A stretch of 64,000 bases of DNA from NCBI RefSeq assembly GCF_000018685.1, contig NC_010001.1, positions 4,621,501 to 4,685,500 of the forward strand, written 5' to 3'. The notes under the pieces were generated by a model, which had not been told where the DNA came from, searched no databases, and saw nothing but the letters and a program-made list of their open reading frames with translations. Below, piece after piece: positions 34,105 to 42,979 of this stretch (positions are counted from its first letter, which is position 1; each line of letters starts with the position of its first letter). The stretch comes from Lachnoclostridium phytofermentans ISDg (GTDB lineage Bacteria > Bacillota > Clostridia > Lachnospirales > Lachnospiraceae). Both the position numbers and the translations under genes were made by a program.

Positions 34105-34662
34105 ATGATGCCGGAAATCTCTCTGAACGTATTAGATGTGGCTCAAAATTCCATACGTGCAGACGCAACACTCATTATTATAACTGTAACTGCAGATAGA
34201 AAAAAGGATACTATGACTATAGTAATTAAAGATAATGGCTGTGGCATGACAAAAGAGCAGGTAACCCATGTCTTAGACCCTTTTTTCACAACACGAACTA
34301 CCCGTAAGGTCGGGCTTGGAATACCGTTTTTTCAATATGCGGCGACTTCCACTGGTGGTAACTTTTCCATAGATTCTGTTGTTGGGGAAGGTACCATGGT
34401 TACAGCAAGTTTTATTCTCTCTCATATTGATCGGATGCCGCTTGGAGACATGACAAGCACGATGCATACGCTGATAACATTGAATAACCGGATAGATTTC
34501 TTATATACATATACCGTAGATGACAAAAGTTTCACCCTAGATACCAGAGAAATTCGAATGATACTTGACGGAATACCGCTTAATTCTCCTGATGTTTCTA
34601 ATTATATACGAGAGTTTTTAAGCGAAAATAAGCAAGAAGTCGACCAAGGAATCATTCTCTAA
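34105..34662 (+). CDS. Histidine-kinase-type ATPase within the hydrogenase operon
   Basis: 185 residues. GHKL ATPase motifs: N-box LDVAQNSIRADAT, G1 KDNGCGMTKEQV, F-box DPFFTTR and G2 VGLGIPFFQYAA. There is no sensor, no transmembrane region and no H-box; about 60 extra C-terminal residues (from LGDMTSTMHTLITL) are unassigned. It sits between hydC and the 2Fe-2S gene, an arrangement seen beside [FeFe]-hydrogenases of Clostridia. Its retention inside a structural operon suggests control of the enzyme or its transcription by phosphorylation. The partner is not known. Confidence 0.85.
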   Translation: MMPEISLNVLDVAQNSIRADATLIIITVTADRKKDTMTIVIKDNGCGMTKEQVTHVLDPFFTTRTTRKVGLGIPFFQYAATSTGGNFSIDSVVGEGTMVTASFILSHIDRMPLGDMTSTMHTLITLNNRIDFLYTYTVDDKSFTLDTREIRMILDGIPLNSPDVSNYIREFLSENKQEVDQGIIL

Positions 34663-34723
34663 GATAATCCGTTTGAATTTGGTAATTATATGCGCAAAGA
34701 ATATGCGCAGAAATGGAGGAATT

Positions 34724-35095
34724 ATGAAATCTCTTGAAGAATTAAAAGCAATACGGGAGAAGATGCAGAATCAAATTGGCCTTCGTAACGAAGCCGAAGC
34801 AAATATCCGTGTCGTTGTAGGTATGGCTACCTGCGGTATCGCAAGTGGAGCAAGACCTGTTCTTAATGCTCTTTCAACCGCAGTTCAAGAAAAAGGCCTT
34901 TCAAATATTGTGGTTACACAAACAGGATGTATCGGTTTGTGTCAGTTTGAACCAATTGTAGAGATTACGGAAGCCGATAAAGAAAAAGTAACTTATGTAA
35001 AGATGACAGCAGAAAAAGCGCTTGAAGTAGTAGAAAAGCACTTAGTACGTGGACAAATTGTCAAGGAATATACGATTCAAAATTATATTAAATAG
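34724..35095 (+). CDS. Thioredoxin-like 2Fe-2S ferredoxin
   Basis: 123 residues from the ATG at 34724, chosen because GGAGG lies just upstream; the frame is open for 17 more codons. A helical start (LEELKAIREKMQNQIGLR) leads into the 2Fe-2S domain: VVVGMATCGIASGARPVLNAL, then QTGCIGLCQFEPIVEI. Only three cysteines are obvious (ATCG, GC, LC), with a probable non-cysteine replacement for the usual fourth ligand, so cluster binding should be treated as likely rather than certain. The same fold begins HydB immediately downstream. It probably passes electrons between hydrogenase subunits. Confidence 0.83.
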   Translation: MKSLEELKAIREKMQNQIGLRNEAEANIRVVVGMATCGIASGARPVLNALSTAVQEKGLSNIVVTQTGCIGLCQFEPIVEITEADKEKVTYVKMTAEKALEVVEKHLVRGQIVKEYTIQNYIK

Positions 35096-35110
35096 CGAGG
35101 AGGACCTAAT

Positions 35111-36898
35111 ATGTATCGTTCACACATCTTAGTTTGTGGCGGAACTGGTTGTACTTCCTCCGGAAGTCAGCAGATTCTAAATGCGTTACAGACTGAAATC
35201 GAAAAAGCCGGACTAAAAGAAGAGGTTGCTGTCGTTCAGACAGGATGCCACGGACTTTGTGCTTTGGGACCTATTATGTTAATTTATCCAGAAGGCACAT
35301 TTTACTCTATGGTAAATGTTGACGACATCCCGGAAATCGTAACGGAGCACTTATTAAAAGGTAGAATTGTGAAACGCCTTCTCTATAATGAGACTGTTAC
35401 TGAAGATGGTATCAAATCATTAAACGAAACGGATTTTTATAAAAAACAGCACAGAATAGCACTTCGTAATTGTGGTGTAATTAACCCAGAGAATATTGAT
35501 GAATACATAGGAACAAGGGGGTACGAAGCACTTGGTAAGGTTCTTACTGAGATGACCCCAGACGATGTAATACAAGTCCTCCTAGACAGCGGGTTACGTG
35601 GCCGTGGAGGCGGCGGATTCCCAACCGGTTTAAAGTGGAAACTTGCAAAAGGAAATGACGCTGATCAAAAATATGTTTGCTGTAATGCCGATGAAGGTGA
35701 CCCAGGTGCATTCATGGATCGTTCTGTATTAGAAGGTGACCCTCACGTTGTATTAGAAGCCATGGCTATTGCAGGATATGCAATAGGAGCAACCCAAGGA
35801 TATATTTACGTTCGTGCAGAATACCCAATCGCTGTTGCTCGTCTTGAAATTGCAATCAAACAGGCGAGAGAATATGGACTTCTTGGGAATAATATATTCG
35901 GAACCGATTTCTCCTTTGATGTAGGTCTTCGTTTAGGTGCTGGTGCTTTCGTTTGTGGAGAAGAGACAGCTCTTATGACCTCTATTGAAGGTAACCGTGG
36001 TGAACCTCGTCCACGTCCTCCATTCCCAGCACAAAAAGGATTATTCCAGAAACCAACTATATTAAATAACGTAGAAACTTATGCTAATATCCCACAGATT
36101 ATTCTAAATGGATCCGAATGGTTTGCATCTATGGGTACTGAAAAGAGCAAGGGTACGAAAGTATTCGCTCTTGGTGGCAAGATCAAGAACACTGGTCTTG
36201 TAGAAATCCCAATGGGTACTACACTTCGCGAAGTTGTAGAACAAATCGGTGGCGGTATTCCTAACGGTAAGAAGTTTAAGGCTGCTCAGACCGGCGGACC
36301 ATCCGGCGGATGTATTCCAGTGGAGCACTTTGATATTCCAATCGATTACGATAACCTGATTTCCATCGGTTCTATGATGGGTTCTGGTGGTCTTATCGTA
36401 ATGGATGAAGACAACTGTATGGTTGATATTGCTAAGTTCTTCCTTGAATTCACCGTAGATGAGTCTTGTGGTAAATGTACTCCATGTCGAATCGGTACAA
36501 AGCGTATGTTAGAGATTCTCGAAAAGATTACCAAGGGTAATGGAACCTTAGAGGATTTAGATAAGTTAGAGGAACTTTGCTATTACATCAAAGATAATTC
36601 TCTCTGTGGTCTTGGCCAGACAGCACCAAACCCAGTTTTATCTACACTTCGCTACTTCAGAGACGAGTATGTTGCTCATGTAGTAGACAAGAAATGTCCA
36701 GCTGGTGTATGTAAATCCTTACTTTCCTATACCATCGATGCAGACATGTGTAAAGGATGTACCTTATGTGCACGTACCTGTCCAAACAATGCTATTGAAG
36801 GTAAAGTACGCGAGCCTCACGTAATCATACAAGATAAGTGTATCAAGTGTGGAGCTTGTATGGAGAAATGTAAATTCGGTGCAATCAGTAAGAAATAA
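35111..36898 (+). CDS. hydB: Bifurcating [FeFe]-hydrogenase subunit HydB (NuoF-like)
   Basis: 595 residues. Order: N-terminal 2Fe-2S thioredoxin-like domain (CGGTGCTSSGS, QTGCHGLCALGP), NuoF core with FMN and NADH sites (GRGGGGFPTGLKW, CNADEGDPGAFMDR, GAGAFVCGEETALM), SLBB-type region, a 4Fe-4S site (SCGKCTPCRIGT), and two C-terminal ferredoxin 4Fe-4S motifs (CKGCTLCARTCP, CIKCGACMEKC). This is the full-length HydB layout of Thermotoga-type bifurcating hydrogenases, the NADH-binding and bifurcation subunit. 15 bp from the 2Fe-2S gene, with AGGAGG before the ATG. Confidence 0.95.
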   Translation: MYRSHILVCGGTGCTSSGSQQILNALQTEIEKAGLKEEVAVVQTGCHGLCALGPIMLIYPEGTFYSMVNVDDIPEIVTEHLLKGRIVKRLLYNETVTEDGIKSLNETDFYKKQHRIALRNCGVINPENIDEYIGTRGYEALGKVLTEMTPDDVIQVLLDSGLRGRGGGGFPTGLKWKLAKGNDADQKYVCCNADEGDPGAFMDRSVLEGDPHVVLEAMAIAGYAIGATQGYIYVRAEYPIAVARLEIAIKQAREYGLLGNNIFGTDFSFDVGLRLGAGAFVCGEETALMTSIEGNRGEPRPRPPFPAQKGLFQKPTILNNVETYANIPQIILNGSEWFASMGTEKSKGTKVFALGGKIKNTGLVEIPMGTTLREVVEQIGGGIPNGKKFKAAQTGGPSGGCIPVEHFDIPIDYDNLISIGSMMGSGGLIVMDEDNCMVDIAKFFLEFTVDESCGKCTPCRIGTKRMLEILEKITKGNGTLEDLDKLEELCYYIKDNSLCGLGQTAPNPVLSTLRYFRDEYVAHVVDKKCPAGVCKSLLSYTIDADMCKGCTLCARTCPNNAIEGKVREPHVIIQDKCIKCGACMEKCKFGAISKK

Positions 36899-36957
36899 TA
36901 TGGTGGCATTGTGAAAATAAAAGACTATTTTCATAATGTGGCATAATGGAGGAAACT

Positions 36958-38706
36958 ATGGCGAATATTAATTTAAAAATTAACGGCATGGATGTCTCTG
37001 CTCCGGCAGGTTCGACCATCTTAGAAGCTGCCAGATTAGCGCACATTGAAATTCCAACCCTTTGTTACCTAAAGGAAATCAACGAAATTGGTGCTTGCCG
37101 TATCTGTGTAGTAGAAGTAAAAGGTGCAAGAAGCTTAGTAGCTTCCTGTGTATATCCAATAAATGAAGGTATGGAGGTATTTACAAATACTCCAAAAGTA
37201 TTAAAGTCCAGAAAAAAAACCTTGCAATTAATTCTTTCTAATCATGACAGAAGATGTCTCTCCTGCGTAAGAAGTGGGGACTGTGAATTACAGAAATTAT
37301 GTAAAGAACTTGGTGTTGATGACGAAGCATTATATGATGGCGAGAAGGGCTTATATGAGCTCGATGAAACCGCAGCTCATATGGTTCGTGATAATAATAA
37401 ATGTATTCTTTGTAGACGTTGTACTGCTGTGTGCTCAATGACACAAGGTATCGGCGTAATTGGAGCAAATGAGCGAGGATTTAAGACAAATATCGGTTCT
37501 GCTTTTGAAATGGGACTAGGCGAAACAAGCTGTGTATCTTGTGGCCAGTGTATCGCTGTCTGTCCTACCGGTGCACTTTATGAAAAAGATAGCATCGATG
37601 CAGTATTAGAAGCAATTGCAGATCCGGAGAAGTTTGTATTCGTTCAAACAGCACCTGCTGTTCGTGCAGGACTTGGTGAAGCATTTGGCTTACCAATCGG
37701 AACGAATGTGGAAGGCAAGATGGTTGCTGCACTTCGTCGCATTGGCTTTGATAAAGTATTTGATACAAATTTCAGTGCTGACTTAACCATTATGGAAGAA
37801 GCAACAGAATTCCTTGATCGTGTACAAAATGGTGGAGTATTACCACTCATTACTTCCTGTTCTCCAGGATGGATTAAATACTGCGAGCACTATTTCCCAG
37901 ATATGACAGAGAACTTAAGTTCCTGTAAATCTCCACAGCAGATGTTCGGTGCAATTGCAAAGACATATTATGCTGAGAAGCTTGGTATCGACCCAGCAAA
38001 GATGGTAAGTGTAAGTATTATGCCATGTACCGCAAAGAAATTTGAACTTGGCCGTGACGATCAATCCGCAGCAGGTGTTCCAGACGTTGACTATTCCTTG
38101 ACTGTACGTGAGTTCGCAAGACTTATTGATAAGGTAGGCCTTAAATTCTTATCCTTACCAGACGAACAGTATGACAATCCACTTGGTATCTCTACCGGTG
38201 CCGCTGTTATCTTTGGTGCAACCGGTGGTGTTATGGAAGCAGCTCTTCGTACTGCAGTATGGAAGTTAACCGGTGAAAATAGTGATTCTCCAATTGAATT
38301 TAATGAAGTTCGTGGTGTACAAGGCATCAAAGAAGCAACCTTCCAAGTTGCTGGTATGGATGTCAATGTTGCTGTAGCTTCTGGTCTTTCCAATGCAAGA
38401 GAATTGCTTGAGAAAGTAAAATCAGGAGAAGCAAACTATCACTTTATCGAAATCATGGGATGTCCTGGTGGTTGTGTAAATGGTGGTGGTCAGCCTCAAG
38501 TTCCAGCAAGCGTTCGTAACTTTACGGATATTCGTGCTCTTCGTGCAAAGGTTCTTTATGATTCCGATGCAGCAAATCCTTTGCGTATGTCTCATGAAAA
38601 TGAAGCAGTTAAGATGGTTTATGATGAGTTCCTTGGTGCTCCTGGAAGCCATAAGGCACACGATATCTTGCATACTACTTATGTTAAGAGATCCATTAAT
38701 AAATAG
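36958..38706 (+). CDS. hydA: [FeFe]-hydrogenase catalytic subunit HydA
   Basis: 582 residues from the ATG at 36958; a start four codons earlier is excluded because GGAGG overlaps it. Domains: 2Fe-2S Fer2 (about 1-78, GACRICVVEVKGA), His-Cys 4Fe-4S (NHDRRCLSCVRSGDCELQ), two ferredoxin 4Fe-4S (CILCRRCTAVC, CVSCGQCIAVCP), the H-cluster domain and a small-subunit-like C-terminus. All three catalytic signatures are intact: TSCSPGW near 299, MPCTAKKFE near 355, GCPGGCVNGGG near 502. It produces or oxidises hydrogen and should be the active partner of HydB and HydC. The maturases HydE, HydF and HydG are not in the window. Confidence 0.97.
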   Translation: MANINLKINGMDVSAPAGSTILEAARLAHIEIPTLCYLKEINEIGACRICVVEVKGARSLVASCVYPINEGMEVFTNTPKVLKSRKKTLQLILSNHDRRCLSCVRSGDCELQKLCKELGVDDEALYDGEKGLYELDETAAHMVRDNNKCILCRRCTAVCSMTQGIGVIGANERGFKTNIGSAFEMGLGETSCVSCGQCIAVCPTGALYEKDSIDAVLEAIADPEKFVFVQTAPAVRAGLGEAFGLPIGTNVEGKMVAALRRIGFDKVFDTNFSADLTIMEEATEFLDRVQNGGVLPLITSCSPGWIKYCEHYFPDMTENLSSCKSPQQMFGAIAKTYYAEKLGIDPAKMVSVSIMPCTAKKFELGRDDQSAAGVPDVDYSLTVREFARLIDKVGLKFLSLPDEQYDNPLGISTGAAVIFGATGGVMEAALRTAVWKLTGENSDSPIEFNEVRGVQGIKEATFQVAGMDVNVAVASGLSNARELLEKVKSGEANYHFIEIMGCPGGCVNGGGQPQVPASVRNFTDIRALRAKVLYDSDAANPLRMSHENEAVKMVYDEFLGAPGSHKAHDILHTTYVKRSINK

Positions 38707-38721
38707 AAACTAGAAAAAATA

Positions 38722-38772
38722 AAAAATGTCTCTGTGCAGGTATTAAACCGCTGAGACATTTTTTATTTTAAT
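38722..38772 (+). terminator. Terminator of the hydrogenase operon
   Basis: AAAAAATGTCTC pairs with GAGACATTTTTT, followed by ATTTTAAT, 16 bp after the hydA stop codon. Confidence 0.85.
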
Positions 38773-38885
38773 AAGAAAAGTTTCTATTCGCAGATAAATC
38801 TTTAAAGAGAGCTTTCAAATCCTGTCCAGTTACTTATATTTCATATAAAACTAGACAACTCAAATAATTGATCTAACCTACATCA

Positions 38886-39290
38886 TTAGTTTTTTCCCTT
38901 TGTAACTTTACATAGTTCGAATATTCGATCCATATCAAGATTATAAAAGAAATAATATTTACCATTCACTTTTAGATCGTCTCCATAGAATATTATTTCA
39001 TTAATAATGTTAGCATTCGTGTCTATCATAACGATTCCATAATCCCATCCCCCAGATGGAAGCTTTATTGGTTTGTATACATAATATCCATCATTCAACA
39101 ATTGAAATAACTCTTGCTTTTGTTCCTCATTAAATGGAATCATTAAATCTTGATATCTTAAAAAATAGTCAGTCTCTGAACTATCTTTATCGCTTATAAC
39201 ATCCGAAAACTTTTTTATTGACAAAATAATAATCAACAAAATTAAGGATAGAGAAAATAGTGCAATTAATATTTTACGTTTCATATTCAC
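38886..39290 (-). CDS. Membrane-anchored protein of unknown function
   Basis: 134 residues. A basic start (MNMKRK) and one membrane segment (ILIALFSLSLILLIIIL) precede an extracellular part of about 105 residues with many aromatic and acidic residues (LRYQDLMIPFNEEQKQELFQ, LPSGGWDYGIVMIDTNANI, YYFFYNLDMDRIFEL). There are no cysteines or catalytic motifs in the outer domain. It lies 71 bp from the protease-like gene at 39362 on the same strand. GAGG precedes the ATG. Function unknown. Confidence 0.75.
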   Translation of the reverse strand: MNMKRKILIALFSLSLILLIIILSIKKFSDVISDKDSSETDYFLRYQDLMIPFNEEQKQELFQLLNDGYYVYKPIKLPSGGWDYGIVMIDTNANIINEIIFYGDDLKVNGKYYFFYNLDMDRIFELCKVTKGKN

Positions 39291-39361
39291 CTCTAATTTT
39301 GTATAAAAGTATAATAAAAGTTGACGTTAGCACTTAATTATCCTTAAACTATTTTTAGAAA

Positions 39362-40198
39362 TTACTCAGAAATATAAACTGCATTTTGCATAGATGCATC
39401 AGCAGGGCAGATATATCTCAAAGCTCTTGATACCCAACCATCAGCTATTTTATAATAAATTCTTTTCGTCCCATTACTAAATTGGTATTGTCTGTAACCT
39501 AACGCTAAAACAAAGTGTTCTTCATACAGGTTGTGTCCCATAACATTTAGTATAAAAGGTACATTATTATCTATTTTACCCATCATAGTACTATCCTTGG
39601 ATAGTATTGTTGCATTGGCTGATATACTGTTATAGTTCTTTGAAAAAAAATATCTATTTATGGCACCACTTACATCCCATATAGATGCATTATAGCCAGC
39701 ATAACTATAAATTGTAGAAAATGCAGTTTGCCAGTTATTATTATCATAAAGATTATAATAACTACGAGATTGATAATAATATAATAACAGATTAACTGCA
39801 GATGTAGCACCACAATGTCCTGTTGCTGAAAAATCACCAGTTGTCATATAATAATTATCCCAACCATTTATAGACTTAGTAGATAAACTGCTATATCCCT
39901 TTTCATAATCATCTGGATCAATTATGGGTATTGAAGGGGCTGTACTATTTCTATTAGTATTTGATGAATTAATAAAATCAGTTATTTTTTCTTTATCATT
40001 ATATGATATGTTATTAAGCACATCATATACATACGAATTTTCAGAAATAAACATATTGAAGGAATCAAGGTAATAGTATTTTTTGTCAGAAAATCTCATT
40101 AATTTATTTGTACGGTTATATGGACTTGAACCATCATCAGAAAATTCATATACAATAGCATAACCCACCACGATATCAAAAAAGTACGTAAGCAACAC
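39362..40198 (-). CDS. Papain-like (C39/C10-type) cysteine protease, start unclear
   Basis: 278 residues if a GTG at 40198-40196 is used, but no ribosome binding site precedes it. The frame stays open upstream for about 19 codons to a TGA without any ATG. The open part includes FSFLVLLTYFFDIVVGYA, which would be a good signal peptide. A pro-region-like N-terminal half (YYYLDSFNMFISENSYVYDV) is followed by a papain-like domain: catalytic Cys129 in GHCGATSAVNLLLYY, His228 in EEHFVLALGY and Asp253 in KIADGW. It is probably a secreted protease. The missing start may mean a mutated or truncated gene, or an unusual start codon. Confidence 0.7.
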   Translation of the reverse strand: MLLTYFFDIVVGYAIVYEFSDDGSSPYNRTNKLMRFSDKKYYYLDSFNMFISENSYVYDVLNNISYNDKEKITDFINSSNTNRNSTAPSIPIIDPDDYEKGYSSLSTKSINGWDNYYMTTGDFSATGHCGATSAVNLLLYYYQSRSYYNLYDNNNWQTAFSTIYSYAGYNASIWDVSGAINRYFFSKNYNSISANATILSKDSTMMGKIDNNVPFILNVMGHNLYEEHFVLALGYRQYQFSNGTKRIYYKIADGWVSRALRYICPADASMQNAVYISE

Positions 40199-40375
40199 TA
40201 AAAAAGAAAACTTACAGGTTTTGTATTCAGTATTTTTTATGCAGATAGTTCAATACTTGCAACAGACTTAACAACCTAAGAATTGAAAATATTCATGTAT
40301 ACAATTCTTTTAATATATAAATAGTTAAGTTAAAACGTTTGAGAAAACACATTCATAATACAGTATGGGGCAACC

Positions 40376-40948
40376 TCAATAGCAATACACCGTGAGGTTA
40401 CCCCAACTATTACTAACATCACTCTTCCACCATTTACGCAAACAAAAGTAAGCAATATCATATCTCCTTAGTTTTTCAATTCTTTTATAATTCTTTATCA
40501 ATGCAAAGGCAAACAATACTTCTGCCCCACTGATATAACAATCTTTCAAATCAAAGATAAACCAGTCAAATAGTAAAATATAATCAAGACTACCACCAAA
40601 GAATATCTTATCAATAAGGCTACAAAATGCTCCTGACAACAATAACACATAAATTACTTTCGGTATTATTCCCTCCCGTTTTGCACAAAAGTGATAATAC
40701 TCGTACATATAGTAAGCTATCACTATAACGAAAGCATTAATCAGTATTGCAAACCATGGGTAACTAAAAATGTCTACATAATTCCCAAGATAAGATTGGT
40801 TTGTATTTACCTTTGGTTTGAAGGCAAATACGTCTCCCAATATCCGAAAACTCTTATCAAAATAATTATGTCGTATGATAGCCTTTATCACCTGATTGAT
40901 TACTACCAAACTTCCTATTGTTATACCTTTTTTTGCTATTGGTTTCAT
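40376..40948 (-). CDS. Divergent signal peptidase II (LspA) paralogue
   Basis: 190 residues with about four membrane segments. LspA signatures are recognisable but altered: INQVIK near residue 17 (family DQxxK), SGAFCSLIDKIFFGG near 105 (family GGAxGNxxDRxxxG) and FDLKDCYISGAEVLF near 132 (family FNxADxxIxxG). The two catalytic aspartates would be D113 and D136, both kept. A true housekeeping LspA fits the consensus better, so this is likely a second, specialised enzyme that cuts lipoprotein signal peptides. It neighbours a secreted protease gene. GGGGAGGAG precedes the ATG. Confidence 0.75.
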   Translation of the reverse strand: MKPIAKKGITIGSLVVINQVIKAIIRHNYFDKSFRILGDVFAFKPKVNTNQSYLGNYVDIFSYPWFAILINAFVIVIAYYMYEYYHFCAKREGIIPKVIYVLLLSGAFCSLIDKIFFGGSLDYILLFDWFIFDLKDCYISGAEVLFAFALIKNYKRIEKLRRYDIAYFCLRKWWKSDVSNSWGNLTVYCY

Positions 40949-40973
40949 GAAAATATCTCCTCCCCATTTCTAA

Positions 40974-41411
40974 TTAGAAACGAATTCGATATAAAACTTC
41001 TTCTTCCACCCATTCGCTATGTACCGGTTGAAATCCTAGTCTCTTATATAGTCTTCTTGCCTGTTCGTTATCTGGCTCAAAACTAATATAGACCATCTTT
41101 TGACTCTTTTCTTCCTTCATATACTGAAGCAACTGTTTCATCGCTTCTGCTCCTAACCCCTTTGACTGATGCTTCTCATCAATCATAAATCTTATAATTA
41201 AATAATGATATTCATCTGGGTGTAAGCAATACATTAAAAATCCAACCAATTCCTCTTCCTCATAAATCGTCATTGGCATATAGTCCTCATGTATCTTCGC
41301 TTGTTCTAAGGAATAGTGGTTGGATACTAAAAAGCGGCGTTGATCCTCTTTCACTTTTAGGCTAATCACCGCATCATAATTAGACTCTGTAATACCCCTT
41401 AGGGACACCAA
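40974..41411 (-). CDS. GNAT family N-acetyltransferase
   Basis: 145 residues from a TTG at 41411-41409, with AAGGAGAG upstream; a GTG in the next codon is the alternative. GNAT pattern: LRGITESNYDAVISLKV start, YEEEELVGFLMYCL, FMIDEKHQSKGLGAEAMKQLL (acetyl-CoA loop QSKGLG) and FEPDNEQARRLYKRLGFQP. This layout matches spermine/spermidine-type and related acetyltransferases. The substrate is unknown. It lies 25 bp upstream of the LspA-like gene on the same strand. Confidence 0.88.
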   Translation of the reverse strand: MVSLRGITESNYDAVISLKVKEDQRRFLVSNHYSLEQAKIHEDYMPMTIYEEEELVGFLMYCLHPDEYHYLIIRFMIDEKHQSKGLGAEAMKQLLQYMKEEKSQKMVYISFEPDNEQARRLYKRLGFQPVHSEWVEEEVLYRIRF

Positions 41412-41674
41412 AGGATAACCTCTCCTTTCGCTATGTTTTCATTTGATAATTTCCCATATATTCTTTGGTTAGTCCTTATATTATATAGTTAAATATCCCC
41501 ATTTGCAACCATCTCTGGTGCTTTATATGCTCAAATATTTCTTTTGTTTTATATACTTAAAATACTTTGTAAATACTTTGTTTTCAATACATAGAATCCC
41601 CCTGTTTAAACGAATTAGCATCCCGATTGAAGTCTTTCTATACCTATCTACAATGAAAAAGAAATTCTACTTTC

Positions 41675-41702
41675 TTGAATAACTTTTCTACTATGTTATA
41701 AT
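41675..41702 (+). promoter_or_regulatory. Promoter of the moxR operon
   Basis: TTGAAT (41675-41680), 16-bp spacer, TATAAT (41697-41702), about 95 nt before the start codon. The rest of the 388-bp gap to the GNAT gene shows nothing else I can name. Confidence 0.6.
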
Positions 41703-41799
41703 ATTAGTAAAATTTAGAATTTTATAGGTCTTAAATTCTCAAATATATTTTTCAACATCATATTTTTATGCGTGATAGAAAACGTGGATAGGAGCTCGT

Positions 41800-42756
41800 A
41801 TGAATGTAAATGAGGCAAATAGAATTGTCAATAAATTAAAATCCAATATTCAGCAAGTAATTATAGGAAAAGACGAAGTTATTCTAAAAGTAATCACTTC
41901 CCTTATCGCAGGCGGACATGTTTTACTGGAGGATACGCCTGGTACCGGAAAGACATTACTATCCAAAGCACTCGCTCGTTCCCTCTCTCTAGATTTCAGA
42001 CGTATTCAGTTTACTCCTGACCTATTACCATCCGACGTTACAGGACTTAATATATATAACCAAAAGGAAGAACGCTTTTCATTTTTAGCAGGCCCTGCCT
42101 TTACTAATATTTTATTGGCAGACGAAATAAACAGAGCAACTCCAAGAACCCAATCTAGTTTATTAGAGTGTATGGAAGAGCACCAGATTACAATTGACGG
42201 AGAAACAAGGACCTTATCGGATCCGTTCTTTGTAATTGCTACACAAAATCCAATAGAAACTGCAGGGACATTTCCACTTCCTGAAGCTCAGATGGATCGT
42301 TTTATGATGCAGCTCTCTATGGGGTATCCTACGGAATCTGAGGAGCTTTGTATGATAGAGAGGTATCTCTTAAATAACCCGTTAACCACGCTAAATCCGG
42401 TATGTACTGCTGAAAATATTCTTGCAATCAGAGAATTTTCAAAGACCGTTTTTATACATAATTCAGTACGGGAATATCTCGTTGCTATTATTCATGCAAC
42501 AAGAAAACATCCTTTATTATCTGTTGGAGTTAGCCCTCGTGGAACATTGGCTTTGATAAAAGCCTGTCAAGTTTATGCTGCGATACAAGATCGTAATTAT
42601 TGTCTACCAGATGATGTAAAACAATTGGCACCTTGCGTATTAAAACATCGTGTTCTATTATTTGGTAACTATAAACAGGGAGTTAATAATCATCCTATCG
42701 ATGAAATTCTTCAAAAAATTCCTGTACCAACCGAGGATTTTAGTGAGAAGAGATGA
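41800..42756 (+). CDS. MoxR-family AAA+ ATPase
   Basis: 318 residues. Walker A DTPGTGKTLLSKAL, the LLADEINRATPRTQSSLLECMEE block (Walker B plus sensor region), FVIATQNPIETAGTFPLPEAQMDRF and a C-terminal lid with GVSPRGTLALIKA. MoxR ATPases act as chaperones that load metals or assemble complexes. The partner proteins are usually the DUF58 and membrane proteins encoded next door, as here (42980 and 44094). AGGAGC lies before the ATG. Confidence 0.93.
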   Translation: MNVNEANRIVNKLKSNIQQVIIGKDEVILKVITSLIAGGHVLLEDTPGTGKTLLSKALARSLSLDFRRIQFTPDLLPSDVTGLNIYNQKEERFSFLAGPAFTNILLADEINRATPRTQSSLLECMEEHQITIDGETRTLSDPFFVIATQNPIETAGTFPLPEAQMDRFMMQLSMGYPTESEELCMIERYLLNNPLTTLNPVCTAENILAIREFSKTVFIHNSVREYLVAIIHATRKHPLLSVGVSPRGTLALIKACQVYAAIQDRNYCLPDDVKQLAPCVLKHRVLLFGNYKQGVNNHPIDEILQKIPVPTEDFSEKR

Positions 42757-42865
42757 TGTAAAATGGTTGCTAAACATTGAAACGAAGTTAGTGTGGGATA
42801 AAAAATTACACGTTTCTTCAATATAACATTACTGCATTTGCAAGAAGATGTGGTATTCAATGGGT

Positions 42866-42950
42866 GTACTTAATATGTATGTGTACTTGATATATATGTG
42901 TACTTGATATATATGTGTACTTGACATGTATGTGTACTTGACATGTATGT
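42866..42950. repeat. Tandem repeat, five copies of a 17-bp unit inside the moxR operon
   Basis: Units at 42866, 42883, 42900, 42917 and 42934, built on GTACTTGATATATATGT (later copies GTACTTGACATGTATGT), plus a partial sixth. It lies between the MoxR stop codon and the DUF58 start codon, so it is in the operon transcript. Confidence 0.9.
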
Positions 42951-42979
42951 GTACCTAAAACACGCAGATGGGAGTTCAT

